Below, piece by piece: positions 18,939 through 26,845 of a stretch of DNA of 64,000 nt; within the stretch, counting starts at the first letter, position 1; each line of letters opens with the position of its first letter. Source of the stretch: Aureibaculum luteum (GTDB lineage Bacteria > Bacteroidota > Bacteroidia > Flavobacteriales > Flavobacteriaceae); NCBI RefSeq assembly GCF_003449015.1, contig NZ_QRGD01000002.1, forward strand, positions 248,001 through 312,000, in the 5' to 3' direction. The position numbers and the translations under genes are program-made. The notes below the pieces were generated by a model. That model worked only from the letters and a program-made list of their open reading frames with translations, had not been told where the DNA came from and ran no database searches.

Positions 18939-20039
18939 ATGACAGCAAGGAATTTTAGAATTTTAGTATTTTTATTAGCCTTTATATTAGGAATAACTTC
19001 AATCTTTTTGGTTTGGTTTTCATTTGAAGCAGCAGCTGAAACGGAAAATTGGAGTTTTATGGATTTCGATTTTTCTAAAAAAGAGGGAATTATTTCATCT
19101 TATGGGAGTTTATTAGCTGCCATACTTTCTTTTGTTGCCATTCTTTTAGTATTGCTCGATTTGTTTTATCAAAGAAGACTTAAAACAATTGAAGCTGAAG
19201 ATAAGGAAACGGAGGTAATTGATTCATATCGTGATAATTTAAATATCATAATTCTATTTATTGAGCAATTATGTCAAGATGTAATTAGTCAAAGTAAAAT
19301 AGCTAATGATTATGTCAAAAAAGAAAAAAACAATCCGACTGAGCCGAATAGAATGTCATTTGTTTCAAATGCATACCCTAAGTTAATACTTGATGTTGAC
19401 CGAAATAGGTTTTATAATTCTATACAACACTTTAAGCCAAGTGAAAATTGGAAAAAACTATATGTTAACATTTATAAAATTACTGATTTTTATGACAAGT
19501 CGTTTGAAGATATAAAAAAGAAACATCAAATACATCTTGATAAAAAATTTAAGCACTGTATAGATCTTGGAAAAACCCTAGATGAAATTATAGATATTAA
19601 TTCTGAAATAAGAAATAATATAATCAATGAATGTAAAGCCAATGAAACTCACTCAACTGAAAACCCTTATTTTGGAGTATTACAATTCATAAAGGAAAAG
19701 GCAATTGAAATTATATCGAGACGAACCAATGCTGAAGATAGACTTAATGATGATTATATAAATCCTACATCATTAACTGTTTGGCGGGATGAAGTATTTC
19801 AAGTTGCTTTTAATGAAATAATTTCACTATGGAATATTAATGGCCATGACAATTACAATCTAAAGTTATTGCTAAATAAAATTCAATTTTATTTAAGAGA
19901 ATATTCTAGATTAATACAGGATTCTGAAGACTATTCTAAACATGTCGAAATTTATTTTAATGATAATTATAGCGAAGATTCGAGCTATGTTAAAAAGTTA
20001 AAAGAAATTATAGAATCAATAGAAAAAGTTCTAGATTAA
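18939..20039 (+). CDS. Two-TM protein with long cytoplasmic tail, AbiC-like architecture
   Basis: 366 residues starting directly after the glycosylase stop. TM1 is at about 7-28, TM2 at about 53-75 (LLAAILSFVAILLVLLDLFY) followed by a basic charge cluster QRRLK, then 290 mostly helical residues. Two N-terminal helices with a YGSLLAAILSFVAI-type second helix and a long soluble tail is the layout of putative phage abortive infection proteins (PutAbiC, PF16872); I infer similarity by layout, not by a firm motif. It could be a membrane effector or a sensor for the system. Confidence 0.75.
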   Translation: MTARNFRILVFLLAFILGITSIFLVWFSFEAAAETENWSFMDFDFSKKEGIISSYGSLLAAILSFVAILLVLLDLFYQRRLKTIEAEDKETEVIDSYRDNLNIIILFIEQLCQDVISQSKIANDYVKKEKNNPTEPNRMSFVSNAYPKLILDVDRNRFYNSIQHFKPSENWKKLYVNIYKITDFYDKSFEDIKKKHQIHLDKKFKHCIDLGKTLDEIIDINSEIRNNIINECKANETHSTENPYFGVLQFIKEKAIEIISRRTNAEDRLNDDYINPTSLTVWRDEVFQVAFNEIISLWNINGHDNYNLKLLLNKIQFYLREYSRLIQDSEDYSKHVEIYFNDNYSEDSSYVKKLKEIIESIEKVLD

Positions 20040-20067
20040 ATAGTTTTAAAACTAATTATTATAAACA

Positions 20068-21861
20068 ATGATACAAAATACTGACAACAAACCAATTTCA
20101 GAATTATTTAGTGCAGATAATAAAATATCTTACCATATACCTAAATATCAACGTGAATATGTATGGAGTAAATGGAATTGGGAATCCTTATTTGATGACA
20201 TTGAAGAGAGTGAAGGAGGTCACTTTTTGGGATCAATAATTTGCATTAATACACAGAAGGATTCTAGTAAGCCTGCTGATTTACAATTGGTTGATGGTCA
20301 ACAAAGAATGACAACAATATGCTTATTTTATTTAGCTATTTATAAATTTTTAATAGATAATGCACCAGACAAGACAAATTTAAAACATCAGTTAAAATTA
20401 ATGGCTTTAAGGAATCGAATTGTTTTTGAAGACACAAATAAAGTTAGGTTAGAACCTTCATATTCTAACAGTAATTTAGATGATTATAAATGGATTTTTA
20501 CAACAATAATAGAAGAACTTAAGAAAATAAAAAAACCTAAAAATTTCGGAAATAGAAGAATTAGTAAGGCATACAATTATTTTCATGATAGACTGAATGA
20601 GTTGGATGAGAACAATAATCCAGTCTATAACTATAATCAAGTGAATAACATATTTAACAAGTTAAATAGTGCAACTTTAGTGAAAATAGATGTCGCTACG
20701 CATGCGGATGCATTTACATTATTTGAAACTTTAAATAATAGAGGTGTTCCATTATCAGCAATTGACTTAATTAAGAATAAGTTACTTGGACATTTAGAAA
20801 AGGTAGAGAAAACCACAAATTTAAACGAGAACTTTGAACGATGGAATGCTATTATTTCTAATTTGTCTGACGAATACAAAGTACAAGAACGCTTCTTACG
20901 TCAGTTTTATAATGCTTTTAAATTAGAACCTGAAATTTTGGTTAATAAACGACCTAAAGCCTTAAGATCTAATTTAATTTTGATTTATGAAGAATTAATA
21001 AATAGAAATGTACATTTCTTTTTTGATAGGTTGGAAGAAGCATCACTAATATATTCAAGTCATATTGAATATGATATTGATGAGCATTCTAGTGAATTAA
21101 TAAATGTAATGCGAAATCTAGAAAACGTTACAGGAGCTGACGCATATATGCTATTATTGTATATTGTCAAAAGGTTTGATATTAATGAAGATGAAAAAAT
21201 TAAATTGGTTAATCTTTTATGTAATTATTCGATTCGTAGAAATGTAACGGATACACCACCAACGAGAGATTTGACCAATCATTTTATGGAAATAATTGCT
21301 GAAACTGATAAATTGGAAGATTACTCTTATGATAATATCAGAGATATTATTTTAGACAAAGGAAAACCTGCTTCTGATGAATACTTTGCAGAAAAACTAA
21401 ATGGTGATCTTTATGACGAAAATGTAGGTGCAACGAGATATATTCTTTCATCAATAGAATTAGCAAATACTGAAACAAAGGAAATATATAAAAACTTTTA
21501 TGCCAGAGACAAGAGAAAATTTGTTTGGACAATTGAACATATATTTCCACAAGGTGATAAAATACCTACTCATTGGGTTGATATGATTGCTGATGGTGAT
21601 ATACTAAAAGCAAACGAGATAAAAAAAGAATCAGTTCATAAGCTAGGTAACTTAACTTTGACTGGTTACAATTCACAGTTAAGTAATATGTCTTTGGTTA
21701 AAAAACAGAACAGAAAATCAAAGGATGGTAAGTTTATTGGTTTCAAAAATGGACTTTATATAAATGAGAAGGTTAGCGACATTTCTGAATGGAAGCAAGA
21801 AAATATAAATAATAGAACCGATGAATTAGTTAACTCTGCACTTGAAATATTTAAATTATGA
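20068..21861 (+). CDS. GmrSD-type DUF262-DUF1524 restriction protein
   Basis: 597 residues. N-terminal DUF262 domain with YQREYVW (about 28-34) and LVDGQQRMTT (74-83), a ParB-like NTP-binding motif. C-terminal DUF1524 HNH-type nuclease domain with IEHIFPQG (E490, H491) and LGNLTLTGYNSQLSN. Fused GmrS-GmrD proteins are type IV, modification-dependent restriction enzymes that cut glucosylated hydroxymethylcytosine DNA; others of this class are found in BREX and other islands. All catalytic motifs look intact. It overlaps the next gene by 4 nt (ATGA), so both are coupled. Confidence 0.9.
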   Translation: MIQNTDNKPISELFSADNKISYHIPKYQREYVWSKWNWESLFDDIEESEGGHFLGSIICINTQKDSSKPADLQLVDGQQRMTTICLFYLAIYKFLIDNAPDKTNLKHQLKLMALRNRIVFEDTNKVRLEPSYSNSNLDDYKWIFTTIIEELKKIKKPKNFGNRRISKAYNYFHDRLNELDENNNPVYNYNQVNNIFNKLNSATLVKIDVATHADAFTLFETLNNRGVPLSAIDLIKNKLLGHLEKVEKTTNLNENFERWNAIISNLSDEYKVQERFLRQFYNAFKLEPEILVNKRPKALRSNLILIYEELINRNVHFFFDRLEEASLIYSSHIEYDIDEHSSELINVMRNLENVTGADAYMLLLYIVKRFDINEDEKIKLVNLLCNYSIRRNVTDTPPTRDLTNHFMEIIAETDKLEDYSYDNIRDIILDKGKPASDEYFAEKLNGDLYDENVGATRYILSSIELANTETKEIYKNFYARDKRKFVWTIEHIFPQGDKIPTHWVDMIADGDILKANEIKKESVHKLGNLTLTGYNSQLSNMSLVKKQNRKSKDGKFIGFKNGLYINEKVSDISEWKQENINNRTDELVNSALEIFKL

Positions 21862-22916
21862 GTCATAATCAATGGTCAGCATTAAATTTTATATTATCAG
21901 AGAATATAAGTTTTGGTATTAATGAACAACTTTTTGAAAATAAAGTAATTCAAGCTTTTGGAGAACTTGGATGGAAAGAATACCTAGGTAATATTGAAGT
22001 AAGACCTACACTTCATATTGGTTCTGTAAACAGAATAGAACCGGATTTATTATTTAAATCTGACAAACAAAAGAATTTATTCGTTATTGAAGTTAAAAGA
22101 CCAGACATAGACCTTAATCTTGATTATCAGAAGCAATTATTCTCTTACATGAGACAACTAAAACTTGATTATGGTATTCTTATAGGTAAAGAAATTCAGG
22201 TATTTTATGATGGTAATTTGTATAAATCAGATAATCCATTAATGATTGATAAAATTTCATTTGGTAAACGAAATGTAAAAGGAGAAAAGTTTGTTCAGTT
22301 ATTTAATAAATCAAGTTTTAATTTTGAAAATTTAGATAAATTCACCCAAAAAAAGTTGGACCAAATAGATAGAAGACAACAGAAAATAAAACTTAAGGAA
22401 ATAATCTTATCTGAAGAATATAAGAGGAATATGCTTAAAATTCTTAAAGAGAATTTATTTAATGATTACGATATAGAAACGATTGAAAATGTATTTGAAG
22501 AATTAGAAGTTGAAATAAAAGACAAAACGAAAAAGTCAGCGTCAGAGATAAAACACAAATTATTAATATCAAAAAATAGTATTACATCTAAGGTTTTGAA
22601 TAATGATAAAAGAAAAGTAGATGGTCTAAAAATAGGGGCATATGTTCAAAAAACATTTAGAAGATTTACTGACAAGAATCTTTTAACTTCTAAAGAAATA
22701 GTAAACCTTCGAAGTGAAGATTACTCAAAGCAAGTTTTTGGTGCCAATTATAAAATATTAAGACACATTTCAGAAGGAACGAAAGATTATTCGGGTAGAA
22801 GTAGGTATTATACAAAAGAATTATTTGTAGGTGATTATTATCTAACGGCACAATGGAATGAAAGTCATTGGGATAAGTTTTTATTGTGGGAGAATAAAGT
22901 TACTGGCAAAAATTAA
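21858..22916 (+). CDS. PD-(D/E)XK nuclease (HsdR N-terminal type)
   Basis: 352 residues. Residues 20-130 carry the restriction endonuclease fold of type I HsdR N-termini: Glu at the front helix (NEQLFENKVIQAF), IEPDLLF (D63) and VIEVKRP (E78, K80), which form D-x(n)-E-x-K. The C-terminal 200 residues are Lys-rich helices followed by a WNESHWDKFLLW end that I do not recognise. The last gene of the operon, sharing ATGA with the GmrSD gene. Likely the cutting partner or an added effector. There is no HsdS or HsdM nearby other than the Eco57I-type methylase. Confidence 0.88.
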   Translation: MSHNQWSALNFILSENISFGINEQLFENKVIQAFGELGWKEYLGNIEVRPTLHIGSVNRIEPDLLFKSDKQKNLFVIEVKRPDIDLNLDYQKQLFSYMRQLKLDYGILIGKEIQVFYDGNLYKSDNPLMIDKISFGKRNVKGEKFVQLFNKSSFNFENLDKFTQKKLDQIDRRQQKIKLKEIILSEEYKRNMLKILKENLFNDYDIETIENVFEELEVEIKDKTKKSASEIKHKLLISKNSITSKVLNNDKRKVDGLKIGAYVQKTFRRFTDKNLLTSKEIVNLRSEDYSKQVFGANYKILRHISEGTKDYSGRSRYYTKELFVGDYYLTAQWNESHWDKFLLWENKVTGKN

Positions 22917-23077
22917 TGAATCCAATGGGGTGTTTTTCATAAAAGTAATTTCTCTTATCACCAAACCAAATTAAAAGCATTCTAATCCACCATCCAAACA
23001 ATTTTAGCCAAAGGGTTAAAAAGAACAAATAAAAATTCTTAAATTAGGCTTCATTAAATTAACTACTATATTTCAAT

Positions 23078-23266
23078 ATGAAGTTTATAAAAAAAATAGG
23101 CATTGGTTATTTTCTAATGTTAGTATTATGTGCCCTTATCATTGTTGTAGCAGAATATACATTTTTACATGGAGATGAAATGCACGGTATTTTTATAGGG
23201 TTGTGGGCACCCATGTTAATAGGTTTAATGATATTCTTTAAATTGGTAGACCATGGAAGCAAATGA
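23078..23266 (+). CDS. Small two-TM membrane protein
   Basis: 62 residues, with hydrophobic segments at about 7-28 and 37-55 (IFIGLWAPMLIGLMIFFKLV). No family recognised. It overlaps the next small gene by 14 nt, and that gene in turn abuts a third, so the three form a compact operon of small proteins. Confidence 0.65.
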   Translation: MKFIKKIGIGYFLMLVLCALIIVVAEYTFLHGDEMHGIFIGLWAPMLIGLMIFFKLVDHGSK

Positions 23267-23357
23267 TATTGTATGGTACTTTTCGCTATTTGTGGGTGTA
23301 TGTGCAGCCTTATGGATTGGCATTGTCATTTGGTCTTATCATAAAATGGGAGAATAA
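23253..23357 (+). CDS. Single-TM micro-protein
   Basis: 34 residues: MEANDIVWYFSLFVG then a hydrophobic helix ending in WSYHKMGE. ATG at 23253 lies inside the end of the previous gene; the TAA is followed at once by the next ATG. The tight packing supports it being real. Function unknown. Confidence 0.55.
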   Translation: MEANDIVWYFSLFVGVCAALWIGIVIWSYHKMGE

Positions 23358-23510
23358 ATGGGAAAAATAGGGAAAGAAAAAAATACCAAGAATAAAGCCA
23401 AGCATAGTAAACAATTGGCTCGTAAAAAGAATAAAATAAAAACAGATCAGCAACAGCATAAAGCACGCTTAAAAGCAATTGTACAAAAAGCGAATGAAAA
23501 TGAGTTGTAA
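23358..23510 (+). CDS. Small Lys-rich hypothetical protein
   Basis: 50 residues, very basic (GKIGKEKNTKNKAKHSKQL ...), ATG immediately after the previous stop. It resembles small nucleic-acid-binding or ribosome-associated proteins in composition only. Unknown. Confidence 0.5.
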   Translation: MGKIGKEKNTKNKAKHSKQLARKKNKIKTDQQQHKARLKAIVQKANENEL

Positions 23511-23564
23511 GCTATTTTTAGTGGCAGTTTTTAGTAACAGTTTAACCCTTAAATAGCCTATCGT

Positions 23565-24176
23565 ATGAGAATTACGGCCATTATTTTTATGCTCGGTGTA
23601 GTAGCCTCTTGCCAAACGGCACCGAAAATAAATTCAGGGCAACACTATAACGTTTCCAAGGCTGATTTGGCTATGATACCGTATCAAGGTAAAACAGCAC
23701 TCGTTTTTGTGTCGTCAGAAAAAGATACGTTGCGTCTTTTTTCTGAGGGTGTTGTAAAAGATACTATTGGCTCAGACCCGTGGGCAAAAAATCCAGATTA
23801 TTTTGATTGATATATTTATACGTTAGCACCAAGTAAAAACGATACCGTTTTTACGGGAGAAATTACTATTAAATTATTGGCAGAACGAGAAAATGCCTTA
23901 ACCATTGAATTTTATATTGCTGCAAAAGGACTGGTGTTTTATGGCACTGATTATTTTAGTAGAGAGCAATTGGCGGCTGTGCCAATAACGGAATTTACCT
24001 TGGGTACAAAAACATTTACTGATGTACAGCTATTTAAAAGTACCGGACGTTTTAGTGAGCGTGATAATTCCATAGAAACGGTATATTTTAGTAAATCAGC
24101 AGGCTTTTTGGGGTTTGATAAAAAAAACACCCAATGGCGTTTACTGCTAACTCCCGAATCCGGAGACTCGAACTGA
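23565..24176 (+). pseudogene. Lipoprotein gene broken by an in-frame TGA
   Basis: A lipobox signal (LGVVASC) opens a frame that stops at TGA 23808-23810 after 81 codons, yet the same frame continues as clean coding sequence (YIYTLAPSKNDTVFTGEITIK ...) to 24176. Read through, it is a 203-residue protein. The last codons (TPESGDSN) lie inside a dispersed repeat copy, so the natural C-terminus was also altered. Either a nonsense mutation or a sequencing error; selenocysteine is unlikely without any selenoprotein context. Family unknown. Confidence 0.75.
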
Positions 24177-24225
24177 CGCTTGTCACGTCACTTGGAGTGA
24201 ACGCGTCCCGAATCCGGCAATACAT
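24137..24225. repeat. Dispersed repeat (CTCCCGAATCC family) copy
   Basis: Contains GGCGTTTACTGCTAACTCCCGA, also found at 24622-24643, followed by ACTCGAACTGACGC and CACGTCACTT...GAGTGA segments repeated at 25591 and 30301-30490. It is inserted over the 3' end of the broken lipoprotein gene. Confidence 0.6.
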
Positions 24226-24244
24226 ACATACAAAACCAATTGTA

Positions 24245-24610
24245 ATGATTAAAGTCCTCCGTATACTGCTTATTCTCTTTTTTCTCTTTGCGGGTAGCTA
24301 CCATTTTATAAATCCGGATTTTTATTTTGATCAGATTCCGCCTTATTTTGCAGACTATAAGCAATTTATTAATTATGCAGCAGGTGCAGTAGAAATGGGA
24401 TTGGCTATTGGTGTTGCAATTCCTAAAACAAGGGGATTAGCGGTTATAGGGATCCTCTTATTATTGATTGCTTTTATTCCCACCCATTGGTATGTTATTA
24501 ATCAAGAAGGTTGTATACCTACTGCCTATTGTATTCCATTATGGGGTGCATGGTTACGCTTGTTAGTAATGCAGCCGTTGTTAATGTTTTGGGCTTGGAG
24601 TGTTAGGTAA
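24245..24610 (+). CDS. DoxX-like membrane protein
   Basis: 121 residues from the ATG at 24245; the upstream extension of the frame to 24134 lies in a repeat and is rejected. Four hydrophobic segments, with the FAGSYHFINPDFY start and AAGAVEMGLAIGVAI second helix typical of the DoxX/DoxD-like family of small inner-membrane proteins. Contains two Cys in QEGCIPTAYCIP. Role in this family is loosely redox or sulfur related. Single gene, flanked on both sides by repeats. Confidence 0.82.
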   Translation: MIKVLRILLILFFLFAGSYHFINPDFYFDQIPPYFADYKQFINYAAGAVEMGLAIGVAIPKTRGLAVIGILLLLIAFIPTHWYVINQEGCIPTAYCIPLWGAWLRLLVMQPLLMFWAWSVR

Positions 24611-24670
24611 AGCAATACAAAGGCGTTTACTGCTAACTCCCGAGACTTCGGGAGAGTGAAAAAAGGGGTG

Positions 24671-24872
24671 ACCCCTCCGTCCACAATAGAAAGTACAAAA
24701 TGATAAAATTACGTTTGGACACCTCCCCTTTTTTTTTAGGGGAGGAGCTTACTTATTGCTTACAAATAACTTTGTATTAATTCTTGAAGGTTTACGTTTA
24801 AATTCGTTAGAAGCATACTTCGGCTGTCGCCTCAACTCGAACTAACCAATGTAACTTCTCTTCGAGTAAATT
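24671..24872. repeat. Repeat A, copy 1
   Basis: About 200 bp: ACCCCTCCGTCC..., GTACAAAATGATAAAATTACG, an ACCTCCCC/GGGGAGG hairpin with a T9 loop, then CATACTTCGGCTGTCGCCTC and TTCTCTTCGAGTAAATT. Nearly identical to 25321-25520. Confidence 0.85.
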
Positions 24873-24940
24873 TTATAGAGAAATGAAAAAGAATGTAAGG
24901 GATAGGGGGGTAGGTGATTGTTTTTTACTAATTGTAAGTG

Positions 24941-25140
24941 TTTTTCATGACTAAATTAGATAACAAAATAAAATGGAATCAGCGTACGTTTTTCATAAAA
25001 ATAGGCATTTAGCGTGTTTTTTTCATATAAAGCATGTGTTTTTCACAGTTGTTTTGTATGTTTGATATAGATTTAAGCGTTTATTTTTCACATCTTATAA
25101 TAATTAACATGCATTTTTCATATACAACGTCTGTTTTTCA
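24941..25140. repeat. Phased array of seven TTTTTCA motifs
   Basis: TTTTTCA ends at 24947, 24995, 25025, 25045, 25090, 25120 and 25140. The last six form two triplets offset by exactly 95 bp (spacings 30 and 20 within each). The DNA between is only weakly similar, so the motif and its spacing are what is kept. Confidence 0.6.
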
Positions 25141-25320
25141 AGGTAAGTTATAATAGCTTTAAAAGTTATATAGATAGTAATTTTGAAATGCCTGATAAAA
25201 TGGTCTCGATACTTCTTCGTTTCTTAGAACAAAATAATGGCGTGTTATCAAATAGAGCCTTATAAAAGGAGTTCTCTGGCTTAAAACAAGAAGAAATAAA
25301 GATATTGAAGAAAGGAGTTC

Positions 25321-25520
25321 ACCCCTCCGTCCGCCGTGGTATGTACAAAATGATAAAATTACGTTTGGACACCTCCCCTTAACAAGGGGAGGAGCTTACT
25401 TATTGCTTACAAATAACTTTGTATTAATTCTTGAAGGTTAACGTTTAAATTCGTTAGAAGCATACTTCGGCTGTCGCCTCAACTCTAACTAACCAATGTA
25501 ACTTCTCTTCGAGTAAATTA
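25321..25520. repeat. Repeat A, copy 2
   Basis: A direct copy of 24671-24872 with few changes; the hairpin loop is TTAACAA instead of T9. The two copies bracket the TTTTTCA array. Confidence 0.85.
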
Positions 25521-25640
25521 GGAGGTTACGAGTCCCTCCCGAAGTCTCGGGATTCGGGAGGGACTCGATACTTCGGCTGTCGCCTCAACTCGAACTGACG
25601 CATGCTAGGTTTCTTCGAGTGATTTAGGAGGCACGAGTCA
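25518..25640. repeat. Dispersed repeat D (CTCCCGAAGTCTCGGG palindrome)
   Basis: Contains GAGTCCCTCCCGAAG...GGGAGGGACTC, a long inverted repeat, then ACTTCGGCTGTCGCCTCAAC and CGAGTGATTTAGGAGG. Related copies lie at 24137 and 30301-30560. Confidence 0.75.
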
Positions 25641-25780
25641 GTAAAAACATAAAAAACTAATATCTCTAAGTTCTAACCACAATCAGTCTCGATTCTAGTT
25701 CTTTTTACTGTAATATTTATTGTATTTTAGTAATTGAAAAAGTAACGGTTGTCACATATTTTACAACATATCAATTTTAA

Positions 25781-26773
25781 ATGAAAGAACAAAACCAAAT
25801 AGAAATTTATCAAGCCAATGATGGTACCACTCAAATTAATGTACAATTTGAGAAAGATACGGTTTGGCTTACACAAGCTCAAATGGGGGAATTATTTGAT
25901 AAAAATAAGCGTACTGTTTCAGAACATATACGAAATATTTTTACTGAAGGTGAACTTCAAGAAAAAATGGTTGTCCGGAAATCCCGGATAACCACTGAAC
26001 ATGGTGCTATCCCTAGTAAAACGCAAACATCAGCTGTAAATCTATACAATCTAGATGTAATTATATCTGTAGGATATAGAGTAAAATCAAAGCAAGGTAC
26101 ACAATTTAGAATATGGGCAACACAAACCTTGAAAGAGCATTTAGTAAAAGGTTATACGCTGAATGAAAAGAGATTAGCACAAAAGCAACAAGAAGTCCAG
26201 GTATTAAAAGATGGGATTCATATTTTAACGAGAAGCGTAGCAAAGGCTATAGAAGAAAAATCATCAGATAATGATTTGTTAGAAATTTTTGCACAAGGTT
26301 TAAGTTTATTAGATGATTATGATCATGAACAATTAGATGTAAAAGGTTTAACTAAAAGAGAAGCTACTTATCCAAGTTTAGAAGACTATCAAAAACTAAT
26401 TAATCAAATGTTAACTGAATTTGATTCGGATGTATTTGGTAAAGAGAAAGACCAAAGTTTTCAAAGTTCAGTAGCACAAATAGCAAAAGGATTTGGAAAT
26501 GATGATTTTTATGCCACATTAGAAGAAAAAGCCACTATGCTTTTATATTTAATAGTAAAAAATCATTCTTTTGTAGATGGCAATAAACGTATAGCAGCTG
26601 CTTGTTTTCTGAAGTTTTTACAGTTGAATAAGATGCTTTTTAATAGTCAACAAGAACCGATAATTAGCAACGATACTTTAGCAAGCTTAACACTATACAT
26701 TGCTTCTAGCAAACCAGAAGAAATGGAAACCGTTAAGCGATTAGTGATTAGCGTATTAAATAGAAATAAATAA
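25781..26773 (+). CDS. RhuM-type domain fused to Fic/Doc domain
   Basis: 330 residues. N-terminal ~150 residues are the RhuM/virulence-protein domain (VWLTQAQMGELFDKNKRTVS, then YNLDVIISVGYRVKSKQGTQF), a DNA-binding-like module seen in phage antirepressors. The C-terminal ~130 residues hold the Fic/Doc motif HSFVDGNKRIA (His262, Asp266, Gly267, Asn268), which in the family AMPylates or phosphorylates targets; the usual HPF is HSF here. Found as a stand-alone gene in a repeat-rich area. Might be a self-contained toxin-antitoxin-like protein. No inhibitory helix motif was seen. Confidence 0.88.
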   Translation: MKEQNQIEIYQANDGTTQINVQFEKDTVWLTQAQMGELFDKNKRTVSEHIRNIFTEGELQEKMVVRKSRITTEHGAIPSKTQTSAVNLYNLDVIISVGYRVKSKQGTQFRIWATQTLKEHLVKGYTLNEKRLAQKQQEVQVLKDGIHILTRSVAKAIEEKSSDNDLLEIFAQGLSLLDDYDHEQLDVKGLTKREATYPSLEDYQKLINQMLTEFDSDVFGKEKDQSFQSSVAQIAKGFGNDDFYATLEEKATMLLYLIVKNHSFVDGNKRIAAACFLKFLQLNKMLFNSQQEPIISNDTLASLTLYIASSKPEEMETVKRLVISVLNRNK

Positions 26774-26845
26774 AGTTTCTGATCATCTTTTTATTCTAAT
26801 TTTCTCTATTCTAATTTTCTCTATTCTCTATTCTCTGCTCTCTAA
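26774..26845. repeat. Pyrimidine-rich low-complexity tract
   Basis: Tandem TTCTCTATTCTAATT-like units between convergent genes. The complementary purine-rich composition occurs at 37908-38015. Confidence 0.6.

Larger units (their letters stand above)
24611..25780. other. Repeat-rich gene-free region
   Basis: 1.17 kb without a gene. It consists of repeat A copy 1 (24671-24872), a phased TTTTTCA array (24941-25140), repeat A copy 2 (25321-25520) and a D-family palindromic repeat (25518-25640). A promoter for the RhuM-Fic gene should lie after 25650 but no clear box is seen. Confidence 0.7.

Noticed and set aside
11122-23077. Mobile element boundaries (direct repeats or integrase) around the defence operon
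   Set aside because: I compared the two flanks and found no matching direct repeats, tRNA gene or integrase.
23808-23810. Selenocysteine codon
   Set aside because: No SECIS-like hairpin was sought out successfully and no selenoprotein context exists; a nonsense mutation or error is simpler.
24137-24225. tRNA-like sequence (GACTCGAACTGACGC)
   Set aside because: It resembles a T-arm by chance only; no anticodon or acceptor arms can be drawn and it belongs to a dispersed repeat.
24134-24244. N-terminal extension of the DoxX-like protein
   Set aside because: It is translated repeat DNA; the natural start MIKVLRILL has a hydrophobic helix at once.
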